64,000 nt of DNA from Phycisphaerales bacterium (GTDB taxonomy: Bacteria > Planctomycetota > Phycisphaerae > Phycisphaerales > UBA1924). Location of the stretch: positions 1 to 64,000 of the forward strand of contig JANQNW010000025.1 in the NCBI GenBank assembly GCA_028279375.1, in the 5' to 3' direction. Positions 1 to 7,597 of this stretch are shown here, piece after piece. The notes below the pieces were generated by a model. The model ran no database searches. It was given only the letters and a program-made list of their open reading frames with translations, and was not told the DNA's origin. The position numbers and the translations under genes were made by a program. The first letter of the stretch is position 1; each line of letters starts with the position of its first letter.

Positions 1-1311
1 GCTGAGGGTGGTCTCCAGGAGATCTCCGGCCTGCTCAATGAGCTCGAGGGCCTGATCACCACGACCGCCAACACGGCCGGCCTCTCTGATGAAGAGCGTT
101 CGGCCAATCAGCTCCAGATCGACTCGATCCTCCAGACGATCGATCGTCTGGCCTCCTCGACGAGCTTCCAGGGCAACAAGCTCCTGAACGGCAACCTCGA
201 TTACTCCACCTCGAACGTCAACGCCGAGGTCGCGGACTTCAAGGTCAACGGCGCCAAGCTGGCGTTCGGCGGCTCGACGGATGTCGACGTTGTCGTCACC
301 GGTTGCGCCCAGGTCGGCGGCGTGTTCCTGTCCACGGGCGGCGCCATCAATCTCGCCGCGTCGACGGACTCGTTCACATTCGAAGTGACCGGCGCCAAGG
401 GTTCACGCGAACTGAGCTTCGCCTCAGGCACCGCGCTTGCCGACATCGCCACGGCGATCAACACCTTCACGGACGTCACCGGCGTGACCGCGGCCGCGTC
501 CGGCACCGGTATTCGCATCATCAGCGATCAGGTGGGCGCTGACGAGTTCGTCTCCGTCAAGATCGTTGACGACGGCGGCATCGGCACCGCGGCCGATATC
601 GGCATCTATGACCTTGACGCCTCCGACACCGCAATCCCGGTCGCCGCCGGCCATGTCGACTTCAATGCGACCGCAGCGGCCAATGGCTATAAGGACGTCG
701 GCCAGGATGTTCAGGCCACGATCAACGGCATCGTCGCCACGACCAAGGGCGCCACGGCTTCGATCAACACCGACTTCCTGCAGGTTGAGGTCACCCTCAA
801 CACGGCTGGCGCGGCCGCTAATGCTCAGAACCTGGGCGGCATCGCGGCGTTCACGATCACCGGCGGCGGCGCTGACTTCCAGCTCGCTCCGGAAGTGGAC
901 ATCGCCGGCAAGGTCAGCCTCGGTCTGAAGAACGTCCAGGCGCGTGGTATTGGCCTCATCAATGAGGGCGGCACGGACTACAACCTCGCCGATATCGGCG
1001 GCGGCAACTCGCTGAACGTCGAAGATGGCAACCTGACGATCGCCCAGTCGGTCGTGTCCGAAGCGATCGAGAACATCAGTTCGCTTCGCGGCCGCCTCGG
1101 CGCGTTCCAGAAGAACACCATCGGCGCGACGATTCGTAGCCTCGGCGTCTCGATGGAGAACACGACGGCGGCTGAGTCTGCGATTCGCGACTCGGACTTC
1201 GCCGCGGAGACGGCTGGACTGACCCGTTCGCAGATCCTGGTGCAGTCCACCACGAACATCCTGGGCATCGCGAACTCGCAGCCCCAGAACGTTCTCTCCC
1301 TCCTCGGATAA
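1..1311 (+). CDS. Flagellin, 5'-truncated by the window edge
   Basis: This is the main structural subunit of the flagellar filament, exported through the flagellar type III apparatus and polymerised outside the cell. The frame is open from base 1, so the N-terminal helix lies upstream of the window; 436 residues are visible. The visible part starts in the conserved D1 helix (AEGGLQEISGLLNELE), passes through an expanded middle domain with flagellin-IN-like repeats, and ends in the conserved C-terminal D1/D0 helices (SLRGRLGAFQKNTIGATIRSLGV, then NVLSLLG). It closely matches the next flagellin over its whole visible length, so the two are a tandem duplication. A strong hairpin terminator follows. 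Confidence 0.95.
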   Translation, partial: AEGGLQEISGLLNELEGLITTTANTAGLSDEERSANQLQIDSILQTIDRLASSTSFQGNKLLNGNLDYSTSNVNAEVADFKVNGAKLAFGGSTDVDVVVTGCAQVGGVFLSTGGAINLAASTDSFTFEVTGAKGSRELSFASGTALADIATAINTFTDVTGVTAAASGTGIRIISDQVGADEFVSVKIVDDGGIGTAADIGIYDLDASDTAIPVAAGHVDFNATAAANGYKDVGQDVQATINGIVATTKGATASINTDFLQVEVTLNTAGAAANAQNLGGIAAFTITGGGADFQLAPEVDIAGKVSLGLKNVQARGIGLINEGGTDYNLADIGGGNSLNVEDGNLTIAQSVVSEAIENISSLRGRLGAFQKNTIGATIRSLGVSMENTTAAESAIRDSDFAAETAGLTRSQILVQSTTNILGIANSQPQNVLSLLG

Positions 1312-1335
1312 CTCTTTTCCGAACCTCAGTGACAG

Positions 1336-1359
1336 CCGCTTATCCTCCGTGATAAGCGG
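1336..1359 (+). other. Perfect 9-bp hairpin downstream of the first flagellin
   Basis: CCGCTTATC at 1336-1344 pairs exactly with GATAAGCGG at 1351-1359 around a six-base loop. It lies 24 bases after the flagellin stop and 19 bases before the terminator stem. It has no T-run of its own, so it is more likely a 3'-end stability element or RNase barrier than a second terminator. That function is inferred. Confidence 0.6.
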
Positions 1360-1378
1360 GGAACCAAGCGGCAGTGAG

Positions 1379-1409
1379 CCCCCGTCGGACCCTTCCGGCG
1401 GGGGTTTTT
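1379..1409 (+). terminator. Rho-independent terminator of the first flagellin
   Basis: The stem is CCCCCGTCGG (1379-1388) with CCGGCGGGGG (1395-1404), containing one G-T pair and a six-base loop. It is followed at once by five Ts. This is a textbook intrinsic terminator, so the first and second flagellins are probably transcribed separately. Confidence 0.88.
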
Positions 1410-1485
1410 CATTGGTCCGGATAATTCAACTTTGATCTGAAAGTCCGAGAGGAGCGAAAGTCGCGCGTCGCACGCTCCGAGATTA

Positions 1486-1502
1486 TTGGCACGCGAGTTC
1501 CC
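1486..1502 (+). promoter_or_regulatory. Possible sigma-54-type promoter for flagellin 2
   Basis: TTGGCACGCGAGTTCCC matches the -24 element TTGGCACG exactly and the spacing to the -12 element. The -12 element reads TTCC instead of TTGC, so one highly conserved base is wrong. Flagellin genes are often under sigma-54 or sigma-28 control; no good sigma-28 site was found. The implied leader is roughly 150 nt. Confidence 0.35.
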
Positions 1503-1667
1503 GGACGGATTCGCGGACGCAGATCGGGCCGTGACGCACAAGGACGTGCGACGCACGAACTCGACAACACACCTGCGTGAGACAGAACTGAGGGACAGCC
1601 CGCAAGCGGGCGCGAAAGACAGACACAGGCCAACACGGCCGACGACGAGCAGATCACGGAGGATCTC

Positions 1668-3206
1668 ATGAGTCGCATCAACTCCAACGTGCAGTCCTTG
1701 ATCGCCCAGCGCGTTCTGGGTCACAACAACCGCGCACTCAGCCAGTCGCTGGAGCGGTTGAGCACAGGTCTGCGAATCAATCGTGGCTTCGACGACCCCG
1801 CCGGCCTGATCGCCTCGGAGAATCTCCGGGCGGAGAAGACGGCGCTCGACGCGGCGATCCGCAACGCAGAACGCGCCGAACAGGTCGTCAATATTGCAGA
1901 AGGCGGCCTGCAGGAGCTTTCGGGCCTCCTCAATGAGCTCGAATCGCTCGTGACGTCATCCGCTAACACGGCCGGACTCTCACGGGAGGAGCTCGAGGCG
2001 AATCAGCTGCAGATCGATTCGATCCTGCAGACGATCGATCGCATCGCATCTGCGACGAGCTTCCAGGGCACGCGACTGCTCAACGGCAACTTCGACTATG
2101 ACTCGTCGAATGTCTCCGCGGACATCGACGGATTCAAGATCAATGGCGCCAAGCTCGGCTTCAACGACACGCTTGACGTGAACGTGCTCGTGACGCAATC
2201 GGCGCAGATCGGCGGCCTCTTCCTTTCGACGGCCGGCAATCTTGACCTCGCGACGTCGACGGATCAGTTCGTCATCGAACTCGCCGGCGCCAAGGGGGCG
2301 CGCGAACTGAGCTTCGCATCCGGCACGCAGCTGACCGAAGTCGCGGACGCCGTCAATGCATTTACTGAAGTGACGGGTGTCTCGGCGACTGCCTCGGGCA
2401 CGGGTCTTCGGCTCGACAGTACGGGATTCGGCGATGATGAGTTCGTGAGTGTGAAGATCGTCGACGATGGCGGCATCGGCACGGCGGCGAACATCGGCGT
2501 GTACGACCTCGACGCGACGGACACAGCCATCGCGGACGCCGCGGGACATACAGACTTCAACTCGACTGCCGCTGCGAACGGTTTGACCGATCTCGGTCAG
2601 GATGTTCAGGCGACCATCAACGGCATCGTGGCCGTGACCCAGGGCGTCGAGGCGAGCATCAATACGGACTTCCTGAATATCGAGATCATCCTGGGCACGA
2701 CGGGCGGCAATCCGAACGCCCTGAATCTCGGCCAGGTCAACGCCCTCACGATCACAGGCGGCGGCGCGGACTTCCAACTCGCGTCGCAGGTGGATATTCA
2801 GGGCAAGGTCAGCGTTGGTGTCGCGAACGTCGCGGCGCGGAATGTCGGCCGGTCCATCGTTGGCGGGAACGCGTATTTCCTCGCGGATCTCGGCGGCGGT
2901 CAATCGCTGAATGTGATCGATGGCGATCTCAACGCCGCGGACGCGGTCATTGCGGAGTCGATCAAGGAGATCAACTCGCTTCGCGGCCGCATCGGCGCTT
3001 TCCAGAAGAACACAATCGGCGCCACGATCCGAAGCCTCGGCGTCGCCTTCGAGAATACGACTGCGGCTGAGTCGGCCATCCGCGACTCCGACTTCGCCGA
3101 AGAAACCGCGCAGCTCACACGGGCGCAGATCCTCGTCAGTTCGACGACGAACGTGCTCGGCATCGCGAACTCGCAGCCTCAGAACGTGCTGCAGCTGCTC
3201 GGATAA
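1668..3206 (+). CDS. Flagellin (complete)
   Basis: This is a full-length flagellin of 512 residues that forms the flagellar filament. The start MSRINSNVQSLIAQR is the usual flagellin N-terminus, and GGAGG at 1656-1660 sits at good spacing before the ATG. The N-terminal D0/D1 helices cover about residues 1-140 and include LSTGLRINRGFDDPAGL. The long variable middle covers about 150-410 and contains the segment DDEFVSVKIVDDGGIGTAA, shared with both neighbours. The C-terminal D1/D0 helices end NVLQLLG. No T-run terminator follows; only a small ACCGT/ACGGT hairpin (3229-3243) lies before the next gene, so read-through into the third flagellin gene is likely. Confidence 0.97.
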   Translation: MSRINSNVQSLIAQRVLGHNNRALSQSLERLSTGLRINRGFDDPAGLIASENLRAEKTALDAAIRNAERAEQVVNIAEGGLQELSGLLNELESLVTSSANTAGLSREELEANQLQIDSILQTIDRIASATSFQGTRLLNGNFDYDSSNVSADIDGFKINGAKLGFNDTLDVNVLVTQSAQIGGLFLSTAGNLDLATSTDQFVIELAGAKGARELSFASGTQLTEVADAVNAFTEVTGVSATASGTGLRLDSTGFGDDEFVSVKIVDDGGIGTAANIGVYDLDATDTAIADAAGHTDFNSTAAANGLTDLGQDVQATINGIVAVTQGVEASINTDFLNIEIILGTTGGNPNALNLGQVNALTITGGGADFQLASQVDIQGKVSVGVANVAARNVGRSIVGGNAYFLADLGGGQSLNVIDGDLNAADAVIAESIKEINSLRGRIGAFQKNTIGATIRSLGVAFENTTAAESAIRDSDFAEETAQLTRAQILVSSTTNVLGIANSQPQNVLQLLG

Positions 3207-3286
3207 CTCGTTCTCTGATACGTGATTGACCGTTCGCGACGGTTCGCGATTGATGCGACCGGGCGCGAGCGGCAATGGAGCCTCTC

Positions 3287-4207
3287 ATGAGTCGAATCGA
3301 CTCCACAGTTCCAACTTCGTCAGTCCAGAGGCATGCTCCTCGCGGGGCAGAACTCGTCGAGAAATTGAGCGCTGGACTGCGGATCAATCGAGGTCTCGAC
3401 GACGTGTCGAGCGTTCGCGGCGATGCACGCCAACTCAGTGAGCTGACGAATCTGCTGCGAGACCTTGATAAGACTGTGGCGACTTCAGTCGGGAAGAGCG
3501 ATGCCGTGAGCGATGAACTCGCGGCGCGTCAGCGTCATCTTGACGCGACCATTCGAACGATCGATAAGGTCGCATCGGCCGAAACGTATGGAGATGTACG
3601 GCGGCTGAGTGAAGAGACTCGTGTTGGCGGATTCACAGCAGGATCACGCGTTCAACCGGTTGTAGGTGATCAGGTCGGAGGGCTGTTTCTCTCTTTCGGC
3701 GGCGGGGCGCTCGATTTGGCCGCCATTGAAGAGCAACTCATCATCAGAGTCTCAGGATCAGAGGGAGGACGGGATCTCTCATTTGCTTCTGGCACCTCGC
3801 TCGTCGATCTGGCGAATGCCGTCAACTTGTCCTCTGACATCACAGGTGTTGTCGCGAATGTCTCTGGCACAGGGGTCCGCCTGTCTAGTGTCGAAACCGG
3901 TTCGGATGAATTCGTGAGCGTCAAGCTGTTCGACGATGGTGGAGTTGGAACGGCGAGTAACCTTGGTATCTACAACCTCAGCCCGAATGACGTCTCGCTC
4001 GCAGACGCGAGCCAGCACGTCGACTTCAACTCAACAGCCGCTTCGAACGGTGTTATCGACTTTGGTCGGGATGCGAAGGCTCCGCTTGGCGCCGGCGCTG
4101 ACGAGTCTGCGCGATACGTGAGAGAGCATCTCCTCGCAGGTTCGCTCACATCACCGGATCAGATTGCACACACTCAACCAGATTACGCGCTTCAGCTACT
4201 CGGCTGA
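3287..4207 (+). CDS. Shrunken, divergent flagellin paralogue
   Basis: This 306-residue protein is clearly derived from its flagellin neighbours but lacks most of the polymerising helices. It keeps MSRIDS at the start, LSAGLRINRGLDD, and the middle domain nearly intact (GGLFLS, LSFASGTSL, DEFVSVKLFDDGGVGTASNLGIY, DFNSTAAS). After about residue 262 the C-terminal D1 helix region of about 150 residues is gone, and the protein jumps to a short unrelated stretch ending ALQLLG, the flagellin C-terminal signature. The N-terminal helix is also shortened by about 40 residues. All losses are in frame. I chose ATG 3287 over ATG 3275 because GGAG (3277-3280) lies six bases before it and the protein then begins like the other flagellins. 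It may be a minor or modifying subunit, or a gene in decay. Confidence 0.8.
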   Translation: MSRIDSTVPTSSVQRHAPRGAELVEKLSAGLRINRGLDDVSSVRGDARQLSELTNLLRDLDKTVATSVGKSDAVSDELAARQRHLDATIRTIDKVASAETYGDVRRLSEETRVGGFTAGSRVQPVVGDQVGGLFLSFGGGALDLAAIEEQLIIRVSGSEGGRDLSFASGTSLVDLANAVNLSSDITGVVANVSGTGVRLSSVETGSDEFVSVKLFDDGGVGTASNLGIYNLSPNDVSLADASQHVDFNSTAASNGVIDFGRDAKAPLGAGADESARYVREHLLAGSLTSPDQIAHTQPDYALQLLG

Positions 4208-4248
4208 TCGCACACAGACTGCCACACAGTTAAGTCGCGGAGGAGTTG

Positions 4249-4286
4249 CGCCGCTCCGGTCAAACGATCGGAGCGGCGTATTTTTT
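4249..4286 (+). terminator. Rho-independent terminator of the flagellin cluster
   Basis: A perfect 10-bp stem, CGCCGCTCCG (4249-4258) with CGGAGCGGCG (4269-4278), is followed by TA and six Ts. It ends the plus-strand flagellin transcript. The opposite strand has no T-run after the stem, so it is unlikely to terminate pgi. Confidence 0.88.
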
Positions 4287-4297
4287 GCGCTGATTGC

Positions 4298-5722
4298 TCA
4301 GACGACGAAGTTCGTCGGCGCCAGCGCCGCGTCGGTCTTCTCGCGGAACTCCGCGTAGCCCTCCCGACCCATGAGGCCGAAGGTCGCCTGCTTGCCGAGT
4401 TCGACGGCCGGCTGATCGAAAGCGTCGATCTCGAGCATGAGCCCGGCGTAGGCGGTCGCGATCTGCCAGAGCTGGATGAATTCGCCGACGTGAAACTCAT
4501 TCACTCTCGGGAATCGAATCGTGAAGTTCGGACGCTGCGACTCAACGAGCGCGAACTCGGTCGCGCGCTTCTCGGCGTTCAGCAGGCTCGAGAAGCGTGC
4601 GCCCTCGAGATAGCTCAGGTTCTCCACACCGATTCCTGAGGGGATCTCCATGGCGCTCGCCTGGCCGAAGTCCTCGATCTCGATCAGTCCGATCACCTTG
4701 TCATTCGGACCTTCGCGATAGAGCTGCACCTGGGAGTGCTGATCCGTGGCGCCCAGCGCCTTGATTGGTGTAAAGCCCTCGAAGACCTCATCGCCGGCGT
4801 TGTTGACGCGTTTGCCGAGGGACTCCGCCCAGAGCTGTCGGAACCAGTCAGCCAGGAGATAGAGGTTGTTCGCGTAGGGCATGAGCACATGGTTCTCCTT
4901 GCCGCGTTCGCGTCCAAGGCGCACGAGCAAGGTCGCAAGCATCGCCGCCGGGTTCTCTGACAGCGCTGCGCGCGAGCAGCGCTCATCCATGGCGGCGGCG
5001 CCATCGAGGAGCGCTCCGATATCGATGCCGCACATGGCGGCAGAGAAGAGGCCGACCGGTGACAGGACGCTGAATCGACCGCCGACGCCATCGGGCACGG
5101 AAAGTGTCACATAGCCCTCGGCTTCGCAGATCTGGCGCATCGTTCCTCTCGCCGGATCCGTGGTCGCGACGATGTGCTCGGCGTGCTTCTCTCTTCCAAT
5201 GCGATCGATGAGCAACTGCCGGAAGAGCATGAACTGGGCCGCGGTCTCGGCGGTCTCGCCGGATTTGCTGATCACGTTGATGAGTGTGCGCTCGAGGCCG
5301 CCGACGGAGTCGACGAACTGCAGCACGTCGCTGATGGCGTTCGGATCCACATTGTCGAGAACGAACAGACGCGGTCCGCGGCGCTGCTCGGCACTCAGCA
5401 GATTGTGTGTCGCTGGATTGAGCGCTGACTGCAGCGCGATGTTGCCGAGGGCGGATCCGCCGATGCCGAGGACGATGAGATTGTCGAATCGACCGGCGCA
5501 CTGCTCGACGATCGATGAGACCGCGTGCACATGGTCGTCACGCATCGGGGAGAACGGGAGGGATCGCCATCGTTCCCAACCGACGCCGCGCGTCTTCTCG
5601 AGATTGGTGGTGAAGCCTGCAGCGGCCGTCGCGGCAGGGGCTCCGTCGGCGATTGAGGCGGCGGGCAGGCCGTGTTCTCCGACGCGCTCATCGAGGCAAT
5701 TCGCGTAGTCGAGGGTGATCAT
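4298..5722 (-). CDS. pgi: Glucose-6-phosphate isomerase
   Basis: This cytoplasmic enzyme interconverts glucose 6-phosphate and fructose 6-phosphate in glycolysis and gluconeogenesis. The 474-residue length is normal for the shorter bacterial form. Family motifs are present in order: GIGGSALGN in the first SIS domain, SKSGETAET, GVGGRFSVLSPVG, and DQHSQVQLYREGPNDK, which carries the catalytic His region. The gene has no Shine-Dalgarno sequence. TAGTTT sits six bases before the ATG, so the mRNA may be leaderless. It converges on the flagellin terminator and is divergent from hpt. Confidence 0.96.
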   Translation of the reverse strand: MITLDYANCLDERVGEHGLPAASIADGAPAATAAAGFTTNLEKTRGVGWERWRSLPFSPMRDDHVHAVSSIVEQCAGRFDNLIVLGIGGSALGNIALQSALNPATHNLLSAEQRRGPRLFVLDNVDPNAISDVLQFVDSVGGLERTLINVISKSGETAETAAQFMLFRQLLIDRIGREKHAEHIVATTDPARGTMRQICEAEGYVTLSVPDGVGGRFSVLSPVGLFSAAMCGIDIGALLDGAAAMDERCSRAALSENPAAMLATLLVRLGRERGKENHVLMPYANNLYLLADWFRQLWAESLGKRVNNAGDEVFEGFTPIKALGATDQHSQVQLYREGPNDKVIGLIEIEDFGQASAMEIPSGIGVENLSYLEGARFSSLLNAEKRATEFALVESQRPNFTIRFPRVNEFHVGEFIQLWQIATAYAGLMLEIDAFDQPAVELGKQATFGLMGREGYAEFREKTDAALAPTNFVV

Positions 5723-5734
5723 GGGCGCAAACTA
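5723..5734 (-). promoter_or_regulatory. -10-like TAGTTT close to the pgi start
   Basis: On the minus strand, TAGTTT (5729-5734) ends six bases before the pgi ATG. No ribosome binding site lies between them. The placement would put the transcript start at or beside the start codon. Confidence 0.35.
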
Positions 5735-5770
5735 CCGCGCAGGCCTCGCGGACGCCGTCGCGCCGGACGT

Positions 5771-5776
5771 TATGAT
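5771..5776 (+). promoter_or_regulatory. -10 hexamer TATGAT upstream of hpt
   Basis: TATGAT lies 36 bases before the hpt start. This predicts a leader of about 30 nt that includes GGAGG (5792-5796). No convincing -35 box is visible. Confidence 0.45.
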
Positions 5777-5812
5777 CTCCCCACCCCCGCCCGGAGGTCG
5801 AGGGACCCCAGG

Positions 5813-6385
5813 ATGACGAAGGTTGCGCATACAGTCCTGATTCCGCGATCCCAGATCGCCGACCGCGTCAGTGAACTCGGAAGGCAACTGGCAAAGGATC
5901 TGCGCGCGGATCTCGAGGCGATGGGGGAGTCTGAGCCACACGAGGTCGTCATCATCCCGGTGCTGGTCGGCTCGATTCTCTTCGTGGCCGATCTCGTTCG
6001 GCATGTCGATCTGAACATGTCGATGCGCGTCGTCACGGTCTCGAGCTATCCAGGCGCCACGACGGAGTCCAAGGGCGCGGCGCTCAAGGGCGCGCTTCCA
6101 CCAGACCTGGCGGGACGTCATGTCGTGATCATGGACGACATCCTCGACACAGGGAACACACTCGCCATGCTCAAGCGGCTCGTGCTGGAGCAGAATCCGG
6201 CGTCCGTGCGGATCTGCGTGATGCTGCGGAAAGAGATCCCGCGAGAGGGCGAGGCTGACCTTACGCCGGAGTATGTTGGGTTCGACATCCCCGATGTCTT
6301 TGTCGTTGGCTACGGACTCGACTACGACGGGCTCTACCGAAACCTCCCGGACATCGTGATCCTCGAGGATCCGGAGTCGGTCTAG
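5813..6385 (+). CDS. hpt: Hypoxanthine phosphoribosyltransferase
   Basis: This purine-salvage enzyme transfers the phosphoribosyl group of PRPP to hypoxanthine or guanine, giving IMP or GMP. The protein is 190 residues, normal for the family. The PRPP-binding loop is seen as VVIMDDILDTGNTL, with the two acidic residues before DTGNT. The flexible-loop region (VSSYPGATTESKG) and the C-terminal FVVGYGLDYDGLYRNLPDI, which contacts the base, are intact. ATG 5813 is preferred because the protein then begins like known HPRTs; the upstream open stretch does not look coding. The last four bases overlap the convergent CDGSH gene. Confidence 0.95.
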   Translation: MTKVAHTVLIPRSQIADRVSELGRQLAKDLRADLEAMGESEPHEVVIIPVLVGSILFVADLVRHVDLNMSMRVVTVSSYPGATTESKGAALKGALPPDLAGRHVVIMDDILDTGNTLAMLKRLVLEQNPASVRICVMLRKEIPREGEADLTPEYVGFDIPDVFVVGYGLDYDGLYRNLPDIVILEDPESV

Positions 6386-6585
6386 GTGTCGTCCTGCTCA
6401 TCGATCACAGCGCCCGCGTCGTCATACCGATAGAGCTTGCCCGGCGATTCATGTGTGCAGGACTTGTGCGAGCCGTCACAGAATGGTTGGTTCTTCGTCA
6501 GGCCACAGGCGCAAATGAAGACGGGCTTGTCCTGCGGATCGATGCGGATGGGTCCGGTCTCTTCATGTCGAATCAGTCTCGCCAT
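6382..6585 (-). CDS. CDGSH iron-sulfur domain protein
   Basis: This small cytoplasmic protein of 67 residues has one complete CDGSH 2Fe-2S site. The three-Cys-one-His ligand set is C25, C27, C36 and H40 in the exact family pattern CxCxxTxxxPxCDGSH. Such proteins handle electrons, redox sensing or Fe-S transfer; the exact role here is unknown. It begins 22 bases after the MoxR gene ends on the same strand, with GGGAG before its ATG, so the two are probably cotranscribed. Confidence 0.93.
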   Translation of the reverse strand: MARLIRHEETGPIRIDPQDKPVFICACGLTKNQPFCDGSHKSCTHESPGKLYRYDDAGAVIDEQDDT

Positions 6586-6607
6586 CGGAATGTGCTCCCA
6601 GGGATTC

Positions 6608-7537
6608 TCAGGTGGGGGCCGTCACGCCCTGCATGATTCGCTTCATGATCCGCTGGCCGCTGCTCGCGTCGCCGCTGGAGTGATATCCGACGGAGAGAAT
6701 GCGATGGGCGCAGACCGGAATGACGTTCTCCGAGACATCCTCAGGCACGCAGTAATCGCGCCCATCCATGAGGGCGCTCGCACGCGCTGCCTGTGAGAGC
6801 GCGAGCGAGCCGCGCGGGCTCAGCCCCACCTGGATCTCATCATCCTCGCGCGTCGCGCCGGCGAGGGCGACGATGTAGTCAGTCAGCGACGAATCGAGCT
6901 CGACGGCGTCCACACGGTTTTGCAGATCGATCATCTCATCCTTCGAGATCACCGCCGGAAGCTCATGGAGCGACTTGCCGCCGGGGCGTTGCGTCAGCAC
7001 GCGCGCTTCGTCGTCGGGCGCCGGGTATCCAAGATGCAGTCGCATCAGAAAACGATCAAGCTGACTCTCCGGAAGCAGGTAGGCGCCCTCGAACTCGTAC
7101 GGATTCTGCGTCGCCACGACCATGAAGGGCTGCTCGAGCTCATGGACGTGACCATCCATCGAGACGGTCGCCTCGTTCATCGCCTCGAGCAGCGCAGACT
7201 GTGTGCGCGGCGACGTTCGATTGATCTCGTCCGCGAGGACGACATTGGCGAAGATCGGGCCTTTCTTGAAATCAAACTCGCCCGAATTCCGTTCAAAGAC
7301 CGAGACACCAAGAACATCGCTCGGCAGCATGTCCGGCGTTAGCTGGATGCGGCTGAAGCTGCAGTTGATCGAACGCGCCAGGGACATCGCCAGCAACGTC
7401 TTGCCGACGCCAGGCACATCCTCGATCAGCAAATGGCCACGAGCAAGTGCGCAGCAGATTGCCCTGTCTGCAGCCTTCGGATCGCCGAAATAGACGCTCA
7501 GGATGTTCCGGCGAAGCCGCTGGATCGATTCATGCAT
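6608..7537 (-). CDS. MoxR-family AAA+ ATPase
   Basis: This cytoplasmic AAA+ ATPase of 309 residues resembles MoxR chaperones, which help mature or insert metal cofactors in partner proteins. The Walker A motif is GVGKT (residues 43-47). Walker B is LADEINR, followed by the typical TQSALLEAM and an ATQNP sensor-1 stretch. The C-terminal lid domain includes [10 protein letters not shown]. The VWA-domain and DUF58 partners usually encoded beside MoxR are absent here; only the CDGSH gene follows. TATACT lies ten bases before the ATG with no ribosome site, suggesting a near-leaderless mRNA. Confidence 0.93.
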   Translation of the reverse strand: MHESIQRLRRNILSVYFGDPKAADRAICCALARGHLLIEDVPGVGKTLLAMSLARSINCSFSRIQLTPDMLPSDVLGVSVFERNSGEFDFKKGPIFANVVLADEINRTSPRTQSALLEAMNEATVSMDGHVHELEQPFMVVATQNPYEFEGAYLLPESQLDRFLMRLHLGYPAPDDEARVLTQRPGGKSLHELPAVISKDEMIDLQNRVDAVELDSSLTDYIVALAGATREDDEIQVGLSPRGSLALSQAARASALMDGRDYCVPEDVSENVIPVCAHRILSVGYHSSGDASSGQRIMKRIMQGVTAPT

Positions 7538-7547
7538 GGCGGACCCG

Positions 7548-7553
7548 AGTATA
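7548..7553 (-). promoter_or_regulatory. -10 hexamer TATACT for MoxR
   Basis: On the minus strand, TATACT ends ten bases before the MoxR ATG, and the bases between carry no Shine-Dalgarno. The expected transcript start is about three bases before the start codon. Confidence 0.5.
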
Positions 7554-7581
7554 GGGGAGCAGGAGTCTGCGGTCTTTCCGC

Positions 7582-7587
7582 TAGACT
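7582..7587 (+). promoter_or_regulatory. -10-like TAGACT for the zinc-ribbon membrane protein
   Basis: TAGACT ends ten bases before ATG 7598, the same distance as the divergent MoxR hexamer 28 bases away. No ribosome binding site is present. Confidence 0.42.
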
Positions 7588-7597
7588 CGTTCGATCA

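Larger units (their letters stand above)
1312..1667 (+). other. Intergenic region between flagellins 1 and 2
   Basis: These 356 bases hold no credible gene. They contain the hairpin and terminator of flagellin 1, then a long apparent leader for flagellin 2. The leader carries a sigma-54-like box (1486-1502), two mutually exclusive small stems around 1536-1557 (CGTGC at 1545-1549 can pair with GCACG at 1553-1557, or its GTGC with GCAC at 1536-1539), a GCCCG/CGGGC hairpin (1598-1611), and a strong GGAGG ribosome site just before the start. Confidence 0.6.

Noticed and set aside
1980-3275. An open frame of 431 codons on the minus strand.
   Set aside because: It is antisense to the complete flagellin, whose protein and ribosome site are unmistakable. 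Its own product resembles no family.
4298-4500. Possible use of the 4249-4286 hairpin as a two-way terminator that would also end pgi.
   Set aside because: The minus-strand side of the stem is not followed by Ts, so only the plus-strand flagellin transcript fits.
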